This document shows positions 33,603 to 43,407 of a DNA stretch of 64,000 nucleotides, piece after piece. The first letter of the stretch is position 1, and every line of letters starts with the position of its first letter. Below the pieces are notes generated by a model that ran no database searches, was not told the origin of the DNA, and saw nothing but the letters and a program-made list of their open reading frames with translations. The position numbers were made by a program, and so were the translations under genes. Origin of the DNA: Ureibacillus composti (GTDB lineage Bacteria; Bacillota; Bacilli; Bacillales_A; Planococcaceae); NCBI GenBank assembly GCA_030348875.1, contig JAUCEP010000002.1, forward strand, positions 3,869,501 to 3,933,500. Direction: 5' to 3'.

Positions 33603-35039
33603 TTAAATCGTACTTGGTTGTAAATCACTCGGAAGCGGACATTTATAACCCGATTTCACTTGTTTCTTTAATTCAGCTTTAGCTTGTTCAATTAACTCTT
33701 GGTTATTGAAAACTTCAACAGCAGATGAGGCTAAAACCTGAGCTGCATAGATTAACCCTTTATGGGCAATTGATGTTTTTCCTTGTGAGACTAATTGCCA
33801 TGTATGAAGTGGTGTCCCAGCAACAAAACATGTTGTGAAAAACTGAGCAGTAGGGATTACCCAACTTACATCACCTACATCCGACGAACCTGGCATTACT
33901 TCATGACCATTTACATAAGGAATAATTTCCTCAAAGAATGGGTTTTCTGGATTATAAAAAGTTTCTTGTAGAGTATAGTTTGACAGCTTTTTAGCATCTG
34001 AAATGGCTGTGTCAACTTCTTCAGGAGTTATTGTATTAGACATTTTTTGAGCATATTCTAATTCTTCATTAGTGTAAGATGGTAAACCATATTCTTTTAA
34101 CTTTTTGTAAAGTACCTTATTCAATGAGTCATTAGGGATATAATTTGAACAAGCTTTATTAAATTTAATGCTCATTTTAGTACCCGTCATTAGTGCCGCA
34201 CCTTTAGCGATATCTATAACTCTTTTATAAATCGATTCTACTTCATTTATATGGGGTGCACGAATTAAATACAAAACTTCAGCATTTGATTGCACTACAT
34301 TAGGTGAAAGACCACCTGTATTTGTAATTGCATAATGAACTTTTGCTTCAGGAATAATGTGTTCACGTAAATAGTTTACACCAACATTCATTAATTCTAC
34401 TGCATCTAGAGCACTACGGCCTAAATGCGGTGAATTAGCCGCATGAGCTGCTTTTCCTTCAAAAGAGAAATACACTTGGTAGTTAGCAAGAGAAGAGAAG
34501 GACCAAACACCCGTGTATGAGTTTGGATGCCATGTTAAGGCGATATCTACACCATTAAATACTCCTTCGCGAACCATGAAAGTTTTCCCAGAGCCACCTT
34601 CTTCACCAGGGCAACCAAAATACTTAATTGTTCCTTTAATTTTACCTTGTTCAATTAAATCTTTGATGGCAAGTACTGCTGAAATTCCAGCTGTGCCAAG
34701 TAAATTGTGGCCACAACCATGTCCGTTGCCGTTTTCAATGATTGGTTGGCGAATATCAGATGCAGCCATTTGACTTAAACCTGAAAGAGCATCGTATTCA
34801 CCTAGGATCCCAATAACAGGTGCACCCGTTCCAAAAGTAGCTGTAAATGCAGTTGGGATATTCCCGACTCCTCGCTCCACAACAAAGCCTTTCTCTTCAA
34901 GGAAATTGCTTAATATTTCAGCAGACTTGAATTCTTGAAAACGCGTTTCAGGATTTTCCCAAATTTTATCACTTAATTTTAGGATCTCCTCACTATTTAA
35001 TTCAATTAATGATGAAATCATATCTGTTACTTCTAACAT
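33603..35039 (-). CDS. abgB: M20 family hydrolase, AbgB-like
   Basis: This 478-residue metallo-hydrolase resembles AbgB, a subunit of p-aminobenzoyl-glutamate hydrolase. The metal-binding motif is NGHGCGHNLLGTAGI at about residue 100, followed by FGCPGEEGGSGK and the dimer-domain FSFEGKAAHAANSPHLGRSAL. The C-terminal ligand region is GSSDVGDVSW with TFVAGTPLHTW-like sequence after it. The start overlaps the abgA stop by one base (TAATG), so the subunits are co-translated. The true substrate could be another N-acyl-glutamate or dipeptide. Confidence 0.85.
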   Translation of the reverse strand: MLEVTDMISSLIELNSEEILKLSDKIWENPETRFQEFKSAEILSNFLEEKGFVVERGVGNIPTAFTATFGTGAPVIGILGEYDALSGLSQMAASDIRQPIIENGNGHGCGHNLLGTAGISAVLAIKDLIEQGKIKGTIKYFGCPGEEGGSGKTFMVREGVFNGVDIALTWHPNSYTGVWSFSSLANYQVYFSFEGKAAHAANSPHLGRSALDAVELMNVGVNYLREHIIPEAKVHYAITNTGGLSPNVVQSNAEVLYLIRAPHINEVESIYKRVIDIAKGAALMTGTKMSIKFNKACSNYIPNDSLNKVLYKKLKEYGLPSYTNEELEYAQKMSNTITPEEVDTAISDAKKLSNYTLQETFYNPENPFFEEIIPYVNGHEVMPGSSDVGDVSWVIPTAQFFTTCFVAGTPLHTWQLVSQGKTSIAHKGLIYAAQVLASSAVEVFNNQELIEQAKAELKKQVKSGYKCPLPSDLQPSTI

Positions 35040-36349
35040 TATTCATTACTTCTTTCTTCTAAGTAGATTTGTTGGATTGTTGAAAGCCATGTATCTAATG
35101 CTATTTTCATTACCTTCTCATCAATATCAAATTGCTCATGATGGTGACCGGCAGCTAAGGTTGTACCAATTACAGAGTAAGTGGAAAGTCCGCCTTGTTC
35201 TTGAACTGCACTCATCATAAAAGTAGCGTCTTCTGATCCCGCTGCAAATGAGGTTAACCGATGAACCGTATTAACGTTTTCTATATCTAGAGCCGCTTTC
35301 TCTATGAGTTCATTTAATCGATCAGATGATGAGCATGTTTTCGCAGCCCCCATGATGTCATAATTTAATTCCACATCATACATAGCAGCAGCACCATTTA
35401 ATATATTCATTGCTTGTTGATACATATAATCGTGTGTCTCGTCATTTTCACCACGTACTTCTAACTTTAATAAAGCAGAAGAAGGGACAATATTTCTTCC
35501 TTCACCAGCAATGCATTGTCCTACATTCACTCTAGATGCGCCTGCGCTATGTCGTGCAATAGAGTGTAAACCTAAAATAGCTTGAGCAGCTGCAAGTAAA
35601 GCATTTTTTCCTTGTTCAGGTTCTGCCCCTGCATGAGCAGCTTTTCCTGTGAACTGTGCATCAATTTTAGATGTTGCTAAAAATCCGTTTGTCCCAGCAA
35701 TTACCGTCCCAAGAGGAACACCTGTCCCAACGTGTAGTGCTAAGAAATAATCCACTTCTTGAAGAACTCCTGCATCGACCATCGCTTTCGCCCCTCGAAC
35801 CCCTTCTTCAGCGGGCTGGAAGATAATCTTAATAGTTCCTTTAATATGTTCGCGATTTTGGCTCAGTACGGTTGCAAGAGCTAAACCAATTGATGCATGG
35901 CCATCATGTCCACAAGCGTGCATTTCTCCATCTTTTACAGAACGAAATGCTAATTGTTGTGGAGTATGTTCATCCTTTGTTGATTCCGTAATAGGTAAGG
36001 CATCGATGTCTACGCGGAATGCGATTGTAGGACCTTCTTCTTGTCCTACAATCTTTGCCACTACACCAGTAAATCCACCTTTCATCGATTCCATATAAGT
36101 TTCGACTCCACCATTATTAAGTGCATATTGATATGCATCTTCTAAGTCTTGTTCTGAGGGAAGACCCATTCGCTCTGATGAAACTACTTCTTTTCCAATC
36201 GAAATTTCGAAACCTAGTTTTACTAATCTATCAGCGATGATGGAAGCGGTACGAAACTCTGTCCACCCGACTTCTGGATAGCGGTGGAAATCTCTACGCC
36301 ATTCAATCATTTTTTCTTCAATATTCGTAGGAATCGTAAATTGTTTCAT
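35039..36349 (-). CDS. abgA: M20 family hydrolase, AbgA-like
   Basis: This 436-residue partner of the AbgB-like protein has the motif MHACGHDGHASIGLAL, IIFQPAEEGVRGAKAM and FTGKAAHAGAEPEQGKNALL, the standard M20D set. The C-terminus has AAGSEDATFMM with the last metal ligands. GAAAGG lies nine bases before the ATG at 36349; the ATG at 36358 abuts it. It sits between the transporter and abgB with tiny gaps. Together with AbgT they should import and cleave an aminobenzoyl- or acyl-glutamate-type amide. Confidence 0.86.
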   Translation of the reverse strand: MKQFTIPTNIEEKMIEWRRDFHRYPEVGWTEFRTASIIADRLVKLGFEISIGKEVVSSERMGLPSEQDLEDAYQYALNNGGVETYMESMKGGFTGVVAKIVGQEEGPTIAFRVDIDALPITESTKDEHTPQQLAFRSVKDGEMHACGHDGHASIGLALATVLSQNREHIKGTIKIIFQPAEEGVRGAKAMVDAGVLQEVDYFLALHVGTGVPLGTVIAGTNGFLATSKIDAQFTGKAAHAGAEPEQGKNALLAAAQAILGLHSIARHSAGASRVNVGQCIAGEGRNIVPSSALLKLEVRGENDETHDYMYQQAMNILNGAAAMYDVELNYDIMGAAKTCSSSDRLNELIEKAALDIENVNTVHRLTSFAAGSEDATFMMSAVQEQGGLSTYSVIGTTLAAGHHHEQFDIDEKVMKIALDTWLSTIQQIYLEERSNE

Positions 36350-36367
36350 TTTCAGCATCCTTTCACA

Positions 36368-37912
36368 TTACATTTTTACATATACGCCTGGGCCAATTGG
36401 TATACCAAGCCAAGCGAATAACATGAGTAATCCACTCCAAAGAATGAAGAAGACAATTGTGTAAGGGATCATTAACGACATTAATGTACCAATACCCGCT
36501 TTTTTATCGTATACAAGCATAAAGGATAAAATAATGGCGAAGTATGTGTTTAATGGCGTCACCATGTTTGTCGATGATTCACCTACACGGTAAGCTGCTT
36601 GAATAAATGCTGGATTGTAACCAAGTGCCATAAATGTTGGGATAAACACAGGCGCTACTAACGACCAAAGTGACGAACCACTAATAATAAATAGACTTAG
36701 GATTGCTACTAAAATCATAAATAGGAAAACAGCAAATAGATTTGTTAATTTAATAGTTTCTAATATTTCTGAAAAATGAACTGCTAACCAAGTTGCAATA
36801 TTTGTCCAGTTAAAATAGGCAACAAATTGAGCAATCATAAAGATTAAAACGATATAGCTTGATAAACCAGTAATGGCTTCTGTCATAATTTTCGGAACAT
36901 CTGCTGTAGACTTAATTTGTTTCGTTGTCACTCCATAAACAATACCGTTTACTAAGAAGAACGCGAATAGAATCGGCACAATCCCTGACAAGAATGGGGA
37001 TCTCAAAATCGTACCATCTTCGTTTAATAATGGTGAACCAGGGATAAATAAAGCGATTAAAAGAATAGCAATAAAAATAACCGTTGCAATTCCTGAATTA
37101 CGAAGACCGCGTAATTGCATAGCTGATAACGTGTTTCCTACTGATTTTTTCTCTCCGGTATATACACCTAAACGTGGCTCAACATATTTTTCTGTTAAGA
37201 TTGTTCCAGCAATTGCCAGTAAGAAAGTGGAAGCACTCATGAAATACCAGTTATCAAGAGGAGATACTACTGTACCTTCCATAAATCCACCTGCAACCTC
37301 AGTCGCAATTCCTGATAATAAAACATCTGTACCAGCGATCATAATATTCGCTGAGAATCCAATACCTGTAGAAGCTAGACCAACAGCTAAACCAGCTAAT
37401 GGGTGTCTGCCAACTGATAAAAAGACTAATGCTGCTAATGGCGGAACGACAACAAATGCCGCATCAGAAGCAACATTTCCTAAAATCCCTATAAAGAATA
37501 CAGTAAATGTAATGATTTTCTTTGGTGTTTTTGTAATGGCACGAATCATCAATGACTCAAGTAAACCTGATTTCTCAGCAACACCGATACCTAGCATCAT
37601 TGTTAGAACAAGGCCTAATGGCGCAAAACCTGTAAAGTTTGTCAGTGTATTGGCTAAGATATATTGAATACCTTCCCCTGAAATAATGCTTTTTACTGCT
37701 ACGACTTCACCCGTGTTTGGATGAACGACTTTCGCATTAAATGAATTCAAAGCCCAAGATAGTAGAACTAATATAACTGTAAGATAGAAAAATAGCATAA
37801 ATGGATGAGGTAGTTTATTACCGAAACGTTCAATAAAATTTAAAAACCCATCAAACTTTGACTTTTTTTGAATTTCCGTAGTGCTATTTTTGATTTCTCC
37901 CAAATTCTCCAA
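36368..37912 (-). CDS. abgT: AbgT family transporter
   Basis: This 514-residue inner membrane transporter of the AbgT family takes up p-aminobenzoyl-glutamate or exports antimetabolites. It has about twelve hydrophobic segments. Motifs include ERFGNKLPHPFMLFFYL, the GVAEKSGLLESLM region, FSANIMIAGTDVLLSG and YRVGESSTNMVTPLNTYFA. The longer frame starts at GTG 37942, but TAGGGGTGATC lies eight bases before a TTG at 37912, giving the family-like N-terminus MENLGEIKNS. It heads the abgT-abgA-abgB operon and is divergent from the regulator at 38029. Confidence 0.88.
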   Translation of the reverse strand: MENLGEIKNSTTEIQKKSKFDGFLNFIERFGNKLPHPFMLFFYLTVILVLLSWALNSFNAKVVHPNTGEVVAVKSIISGEGIQYILANTLTNFTGFAPLGLVLTMMLGIGVAEKSGLLESLMIRAITKTPKKIITFTVFFIGILGNVASDAAFVVVPPLAALVFLSVGRHPLAGLAVGLASTGIGFSANIMIAGTDVLLSGIATEVAGGFMEGTVVSPLDNWYFMSASTFLLAIAGTILTEKYVEPRLGVYTGEKKSVGNTLSAMQLRGLRNSGIATVIFIAILLIALFIPGSPLLNEDGTILRSPFLSGIVPILFAFFLVNGIVYGVTTKQIKSTADVPKIMTEAITGLSSYIVLIFMIAQFVAYFNWTNIATWLAVHFSEILETIKLTNLFAVFLFMILVAILSLFIISGSSLWSLVAPVFIPTFMALGYNPAFIQAAYRVGESSTNMVTPLNTYFAIILSFMLVYDKKAGIGTLMSLMIPYTIVFFILWSGLLMLFAWLGIPIGPGVYVKM

Positions 37913-38028
37913 TTTGATCACCCCTATTTTATTTAAGGACACCTTTGTGACATGTCTTTAAATGTATGATATATTAAAAATAATAACTTAACAATCATTA
38001 TTTTCAGAAAAAGGAGAAATTTCTCGTA

Positions 38029-39345
38029 ATGAGTCGAATTGTGGTGTTCTCAAGAGTCTATTCATTGGCTTGGGTAAAGCAAGTAACATCGCTAGATTTT
38101 AAGCATGTCGATTTTGCTTTCGTTTCCTATGATTCTTTAGTTGAATTAAAGGATCTATTCATTGAAAAAATTCAGCAGGTAGATGGAATTATTTTTAGTG
38201 GTCAAATTCCCTACTTCTATATACAAAATCACTTTCCTGATATTCAAGTGCCAATGCTTCATTTTGATATTTCAGCCGAGGATTTCTATCGTGTATTATC
38301 GGAAGAGCTCTATCGAAATAAAGAATTTCAGATGCAACGTTGTACAATGGATTTTATCTATGAGGAAAATGATTATCTAGGTTTAAAAGAGTGGGTTCGA
38401 CCGGATGAATTCCCTCAATTGTTTACAAATACAATACAAATTTATGATTCAGATGATATTTATGATGAAATCCTTGATTATCATCTTAAGGTTTGGAATA
38501 CGGGGAAAATAGATGTTTGTATGACGCGATTGACGAATTTACCACAACTATTGGAACCATATGGTATTAAGCCAATTGTCATTCACCCTTCACAAAAAAG
38601 TATGAAGGAAAAAATCGAAACGCTATTAAAGATCATCAAATTAAATAAATTAATTGAAAACCAAGTGGTAATCGGTCACTTAGAGTTGAACAAAAATAGT
38701 GATAATGTAATGGACTTAGACTATCGACAAATGTCACTCCATAAAGCCATTCTAGACTTTGGACGTATTAATAAAATCAAGTTTATAATTCACCGAAACG
38801 CTCTTTATTTTGAAATCATTACAAGCTATAGCGATTTTAAAGAAATTACAAATGATATGACAAAGTGTAATCTTGCATTGTATTTAACTAATGAATTAAG
38901 ATTTCCAGTTCAAATCGGTTGGGGAATTGGCCATTCTATACAGGATGCACAATTAAGTGCACAGAAAGCCGCCGCCAACAATAAATCACCAGTTACGGAG
39001 GCATATGTTTTTACAAAGGAGGGGCAATTAGTTGGACCCCTTGGACAACTGGCCCAACTTGAAATATCAACTCAAACGGACCCCACTTTAGACGAACTGA
39101 GTAGTAAACTCCGTACCTCTTCCTTACAACTGCAAAAAGTCAAAGCGATCATGGATAAGTTACAAACCAACTTATTGAGCGCAGAAGATTTAAGTAGCCA
39201 TTTAGGAATTACAGACCGTGCAGCAAGTAGAATTTTGAAAAAACTAGAGGAACAAGGAGCAGCTACAGCTTCCTTAAAACAGCAAAAGAAATTACGGGGG
39301 CGTCCAAAAAAGGTGTATACTATTCATTTTGATGATTTGATATAG
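38029..39345 (+). CDS. Putative regulator of the abg operon with cyclase-like and HTH domains
   Basis: This 438-residue protein has no membrane segment. Residues 1-90 form a PrpR-N-like sensing region (VDGIIFSGQIPYFYIQNHF). About 215-345 show the order of a GGDEF/cyclase-like fold, with VVIGHLELN, the ALYFEIITS hairpin and QIGWGIGHSIQDAQLSAQKAA, but the catalytic acidic residues of true cyclases are not evident. Residues 380-430 hold a winged helix: LSAEDLSSHLGITDRAASRIL, then the basic KKLRGRPKKVY. It is divergent from abgT with a 116-base spacer, so it most likely controls that operon. The cyclase-like reading is inference. Confidence 0.65.
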   Translation: MSRIVVFSRVYSLAWVKQVTSLDFKHVDFAFVSYDSLVELKDLFIEKIQQVDGIIFSGQIPYFYIQNHFPDIQVPMLHFDISAEDFYRVLSEELYRNKEFQMQRCTMDFIYEENDYLGLKEWVRPDEFPQLFTNTIQIYDSDDIYDEILDYHLKVWNTGKIDVCMTRLTNLPQLLEPYGIKPIVIHPSQKSMKEKIETLLKIIKLNKLIENQVVIGHLELNKNSDNVMDLDYRQMSLHKAILDFGRINKIKFIIHRNALYFEIITSYSDFKEITNDMTKCNLALYLTNELRFPVQIGWGIGHSIQDAQLSAQKAAANNKSPVTEAYVFTKEGQLVGPLGQLAQLEISTQTDPTLDELSSKLRTSSLQLQKVKAIMDKLQTNLLSAEDLSSHLGITDRAASRILKKLEEQGAATASLKQQKKLRGRPKKVYTIHFDDLI

Positions 39346-39516
39346 GTCAAATTTCAACACCACAACTTTTTTAACTATTGTCTATACTTTTACAATGAAT
39401 ATGGGCTGAATCTAATCAAGAAAAAATCATCTTGCTAATCTAGTAATTAACATGAGAAGATTGTTTTCGTTAATTAAATACCCTTGAGGTAAAATACTAG
39501 AAATTGGTGAGACTTG

Positions 39517-40443
39517 ATGAATAAAAAAGCATTAATCTTGGCGCTTATTACTGTTTTTATTTGGGGTTCGACATTCGCAACAAATAGTGTAAGTTTACAA
39601 AATGGCTACTCTGCAGGTCATTTACTTTTAATACGCTTCATCGTTGCTTCAATCATTTTTGGCGTGATTGCATTGTTGCCTAAAATGAAGATTAGAGTGC
39701 CAGATAAAAAGGATATTTTTAGAATAGTAATTCTTGGATTTATTGGAATAAGTGGTTACCATATATGTGCTACTTTTGGGCAGTTAACTGTAAGTGCAGG
39801 TACTGCAGGTATGTTAGTTGGTTCCGGTCCTATTTTCACAACTATTTTTGCTATTTTAATATTAAAAGAAAAGCTAGGGAAAGTAGGTTGGATTGGCCTA
39901 GCATTCGGTTTTGTTGGAATTACGTTGATTGCTTTAGGTACTAGCAAAGCATCCCTAGGTATATCACCTGGCGTATTTTTAATAATAACTGCGGCAATTG
40001 CAACATCCATCTTTTTTGTCTATCAAAAGCCGTTATTTAAAAAATATACAGCTATTGAACTAACTGCTTACTTTACGTGGACAGGTACGATTCCGTTTCT
40101 AATTTTTTCACCAGGTCTAATTGAAGGCATACAGTCAGCTAGCCTTGAAGCAAACATAAGTGCCATCTATATTGGGATTTTCCCAACAGCAATTGCCTAC
40201 TTAACTTGGGCCATTGCATTATCCTTATCTGATGCAAGTGCGATTTCAAGTACACTTTACCTTGAACCGGTGATTGCAATTATCCTTGCATGGATTTTAC
40301 TAAATGAACTACCTACCGCCCTTTCACTTGCAGGAGGACTCATCGCCATTTCAGGTGTTTTAATAGTGAATTTCTTAGGAAAAAAACAGAGTTTTACTGA
40401 TAAAAATAAAATAAAACCAAGTAAAATCAAACCAACCCATTAA
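39517..40443 (+). CDS. EamA/DMT family transporter
   Basis: This 308-residue membrane protein has ten predicted helices in two EamA repeats. Landmarks are VFIWGSTFATNSVSLQNGYS, SAGTAGMLVGSGPIFTTIFA and the second-half YLEPVIAIILAWILLNELP. Its tail is basic (KNKIKPSKIKPTH). GGTGAG lies five bases before the ATG at 39517. The substrate is unknown. It is not closely similar to the EamA protein at 9345-10235. It converges on the isoprenoid synthase gene, with a shared terminator between. Confidence 0.87.
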   Translation: MNKKALILALITVFIWGSTFATNSVSLQNGYSAGHLLLIRFIVASIIFGVIALLPKMKIRVPDKKDIFRIVILGFIGISGYHICATFGQLTVSAGTAGMLVGSGPIFTTIFAILILKEKLGKVGWIGLAFGFVGITLIALGTSKASLGISPGVFLIITAAIATSIFFVYQKPLFKKYTAIELTAYFTWTGTIPFLIFSPGLIEGIQSASLEANISAIYIGIFPTAIAYLTWAIALSLSDASAISSTLYLEPVIAIILAWILLNELPTALSLAGGLIAISGVLIVNFLGKKQSFTDKNKIKPSKIKPTH

Positions 40444-40489
40444 AAAGAGGACTTTCCAAATGCTAAAAACTTTTGGAAAGTCCTCTTTT
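40443..40489. terminator. Bidirectional terminator
   Basis: Long perfect arms AAAAGAGGACTTTCCAAA / TTTGGAAAGTCCTCTTTT (with a short loop) between convergent genes, with U-runs in both directions. Confidence 0.93.
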
Positions 40490-40501
40490 CATATTATAGA
40501 G

Positions 40502-42877
40502 CTACCGTTCACGAGTAACGAAATAATTCAACAAATGTTTTAGAAAGCTATTATTATTAGGTAAACTTTGAAGCGATTCAATTGCAAGACAATAATGATC
40601 CCACATTTGTTTTTTAGCACTATTTACTCCTAAAAGGGAGACAAAGTTTGAAACCATGTTCTCAGTATCTTTATGCGTTGGTTTTCCTAACAGGTCAGCA
40701 TCCCCTTCTACATCCAGTATGTCGTCCTTAATTTGAAATGCGATCCCTGCATGATAGGCAAATTTTTTTAATTCCTCAATTTCTTTATCTTCAGCATAGG
40801 CAAGGATGGCTGGGATGACGAGTGAAGCTTCAAAACTTAATCCGGTTTTATAAAAACATAGCATATTCAACTGCTCAATCGTCATTTGCTGTCCTTTACT
40901 TGCTAAGTCCATTGCTTGGCCTTTACATAATTCTGCTGTTACGTGCGCGGAATATTGAATCATTTTCAGTACTTGCCCAGCATCAAACTGTTCTAAGGAA
41001 CTTTGCTCTTCCATTGCCTTCATTGTCAAAAATACTCCCGTTAACTCGGCTACTGCAACATTATATAATTCATAAACGGTTCGACGGCCTCTACGAAAAT
41101 GTGCATCATCTTGAGCAGGCAAATCATCGAAAATTAACGAGGCTGTGTGTAAATACTCGATTGATTTTAGTACTGGTAAGAAAGCAACCTCGTTCAACCC
41201 ATAAACCCTTACCCCCATAAACCAAGCGATAATTGGCCTTAACCGTTTTCCATTTCCCTCTAAGCTATAATTTGCCGCTTCTGTAATCGGATCTTCTACT
41301 AACAATTCCTTTTTACTTTTCGTAATCATTAATGCTTGATTTATCTCGTTTCTTACTGCTTTTATTGTTTGGAAAAATTCTTCTTGTTCTTCATTTTCTT
41401 TCTTCAATTCAGTTATTAATTCATCTCGAATGAGCTTATCCAAGAAATCGACGTCTTCTGCCTTTTCTACAATAGTTTGAATATAAGAGAAGCTCTCAGG
41501 GGGATCGAATGCGAATAACTGCATTACTTCCTTATACTTTTGAACACCGTGCTTTTCTTTATATCTCCTTAAACCGTTGATGGCTCGGGCTAAAATCACT
41601 TTTTTTGTAGTAACATCTGAATGATACACGTTATGAATTAAATTTGTGATAACAGTCCAATACAATTCAAAAGGATTGATTAGATCAGGTCTTTCTTGAT
41701 GATATTTAAAATAATAGGTATAAGGAGTTACAGCATCTGCCTCCAAATCATCAAACAAATCTGCAAAATCATCAGCCAATTGATTGTATATTCCATACAA
41801 AAATGTTCGAGTATTAAAGCCGTCATCATCGTGCGTATTTAATACAGATCTTGCCATTAAACGTGAGGAGGAGGATTTTAATATGATAGGTATATAAAGT
41901 TCTTCATTTGTGTATTGAGGATTGGACAAGTCTTTTAAACGATCTAACTCCTGGGATTGGAAAAATACATAAGATTGCTCAGTAAAAATCTTACGTTTTT
42001 CACTCGTCTGGTGAGAGTGAATATATTCAAATGCTTCTTTTAGTTCCCTGTGAATATAGCTCATCATTTTCATTTTTTCCTCTGGCCATTGACCTAAGGG
42101 AGCTACAATACTAGTAGTAATTGAAGTTCTTATCAACTCAGCATACTGTTTCTTTTCATCCGACGTAAAGATATTTGAATCTAACAAATCATCGATGAAG
42201 GGATACGTCAATCCATAGGAATACCCGAGTCTAATTGCTTCATCAAGTTTTTTAACACGGATCTCAGGTAAGGTTTGATCAGTCATTTCTTCCATTTGGT
42301 GCATTAATACACCCATAATAATTTTAATTAGCTTACGCTGTGCATGGGGGGAATCTATTTCTTTTGGAATTTGCTTCGAAACAGAAGTAAGTTTTTGGAA
42401 AAGCCAAATGATTGTTTCCTCAATCCCTTCCCTTTGCCCCCATCGATACATTCCTAGAAAGCTAAATGTACCCGACAATACTTCTGATTTCATCTTTGAA
42501 GTGGTCGTCAAATTACTTTTTAAATCATTCACAACTGTTTGTATTCTCTCCTGAATGTCAGAAGAATCTAGTGTTTTTCCTAAATCACGTAAGAAAATAT
42601 ATGAAATGCTCCGTTCTAAAAAAACATCAAGTTTGCCTGTATATTCTAGCCACTTAATTTGACGACGGAAATTACGGGATGTTTTTTTCTTCTCCATAAA
42701 TGTAAGAAATGATAAAGGTTTTGTTTGGAGTTTAAAACTCGATGCTAGATCATGTTTTAGCGTACCAATATATGTTTTCTCTTTAACTTGTTTTGAAAGC
42801 AACTTAAAGTAATGAGATGCACGGCGTTCCGCTCGCCAATAACAGCGGTCACAGTCAATGATGAACTCCCTATTCAT
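40502..42877 (-). CDS. Two-domain isoprenoid synthase: unknown terpenoid-synthase-like domain fused to a polyprenyl diphosphate synthase
   Basis: This 791-residue soluble protein is about 2.5 times the usual prenyl synthase length. The C-terminal part (about 505-791) is a trans-prenyltransferase with GKRLRP, the first Asp-rich motif DDLPAQDD (584-591), KTG (677-679) and the second motif DDILD (718-722), so it likely makes a polyprenyl diphosphate. The usual LAGD after the first motif reads LTGV. The N-terminal half is unassigned but has DDLLD (229-233) and DDFADLFDD (369-377), spaced much as in the C-terminal domain, plus an N-terminal CDRCYWRAERRAS. It could be a terpene-synthase-like or duplicated prenyltransferase domain. 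GAAGGAG precedes the ATG at 42877. Confidence 0.75.
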   Translation of the reverse strand: MNREFIIDCDRCYWRAERRASHYFKLLSKQVKEKTYIGTLKHDLASSFKLQTKPLSFLTFMEKKKTSRNFRRQIKWLEYTGKLDVFLERSISYIFLRDLGKTLDSSDIQERIQTVVNDLKSNLTTTSKMKSEVLSGTFSFLGMYRWGQREGIEETIIWLFQKLTSVSKQIPKEIDSPHAQRKLIKIIMGVLMHQMEEMTDQTLPEIRVKKLDEAIRLGYSYGLTYPFIDDLLDSNIFTSDEKKQYAELIRTSITTSIVAPLGQWPEEKMKMMSYIHRELKEAFEYIHSHQTSEKRKIFTEQSYVFFQSQELDRLKDLSNPQYTNEELYIPIILKSSSSRLMARSVLNTHDDDGFNTRTFLYGIYNQLADDFADLFDDLEADAVTPYTYYFKYHQERPDLINPFELYWTVITNLIHNVYHSDVTTKKVILARAINGLRRYKEKHGVQKYKEVMQLFAFDPPESFSYIQTIVEKAEDVDFLDKLIRDELITELKKENEEQEEFFQTIKAVRNEINQALMITKSKKELLVEDPITEAANYSLEGNGKRLRPIIAWFMGVRVYGLNEVAFLPVLKSIEYLHTASLIFDDLPAQDDAHFRRGRRTVYELYNVAVAELTGVFLTMKAMEEQSSLEQFDAGQVLKMIQYSAHVTAELCKGQAMDLASKGQQMTIEQLNMLCFYKTGLSFEASLVIPAILAYAEDKEIEELKKFAYHAGIAFQIKDDILDVEGDADLLGKPTHKDTENMVSNFVSLLGVNSAKKQMWDHYCLAIESLQSLPNNNSFLKHLLNYFVTRER

Positions 42878-43055
42878 TAGAAACTCCTTCACTCTTTTGG
42901 AAATACCTCTAAATATTCTATTCTTCGACAAATCCTTAAATACCTAAATATTCTTATTGCAACTATTCATTCTTACAAATTTACATTTTAAACAAAAGAA
43001 AGTGCATGAAATATCAATATTTTTCAAATGATGGTAATTAAGGAGGTGCATTTTT

Positions 43056-43259
43056 ATGGCAATGGATGTTTTATGTGAGGTAAACAGCTGTTCATTTTGG
43101 GCATCTGGAAATAAATGTGATGCGAATCAAATCTATATAGTCGCTAACAAAAAAGTGGCGTCGAATAGCGAAGAAACAGATTGTAAAACGTTTAATAAAA
43201 AAGAAGACGAATTCGAAATTAATATCCAAATTAGAAGATGTTCATCTATTACTGCATGA
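43056..43259 (+). CDS. DUF1540 family small cysteine-rich protein
   Basis: This 67-residue protein has the DUF1540 pattern: VLCEVNSCSFWASGNKCDA with Cys residues at 7, 12 and 19, and a further Cys near 43 and 62. The spacing suggests a small metal-binding or disulfide-stabilised fold. A full AAGGAGGTG site precedes the ATG by a good distance. The family is common in spore formers, often in small tandem forms. Function is unknown. It is divergent from the isoprenoid synthase gene. Confidence 0.8.
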   Translation: MAMDVLCEVNSCSFWASGNKCDANQIYIVANKKVASNSEETDCKTFNKKEDEFEINIQIRRCSSITA

Positions 43260-43407
43260 GCATCTTTTAATTTATACATTACCTGCAATCCTATTTACTT
43301 TGCAGCATCTAAAAACACTGCAAACCGAATGTTCTTTACCTTTATTAGTTTAGTTAAACAAAAGGCAATTTTTACATACGGTTCACAGTGCTATTTAATT
43401 TGATTAA

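Noticed and set aside
37131-37667. A 178-codon plus-strand frame
   Set aside because: It is antisense to abgT, whose membrane protein motifs are clear.
40822-41220. A 132-codon plus-strand frame
   Set aside because: Antisense to the prenyl synthase domain with its conserved Asp-rich motifs.
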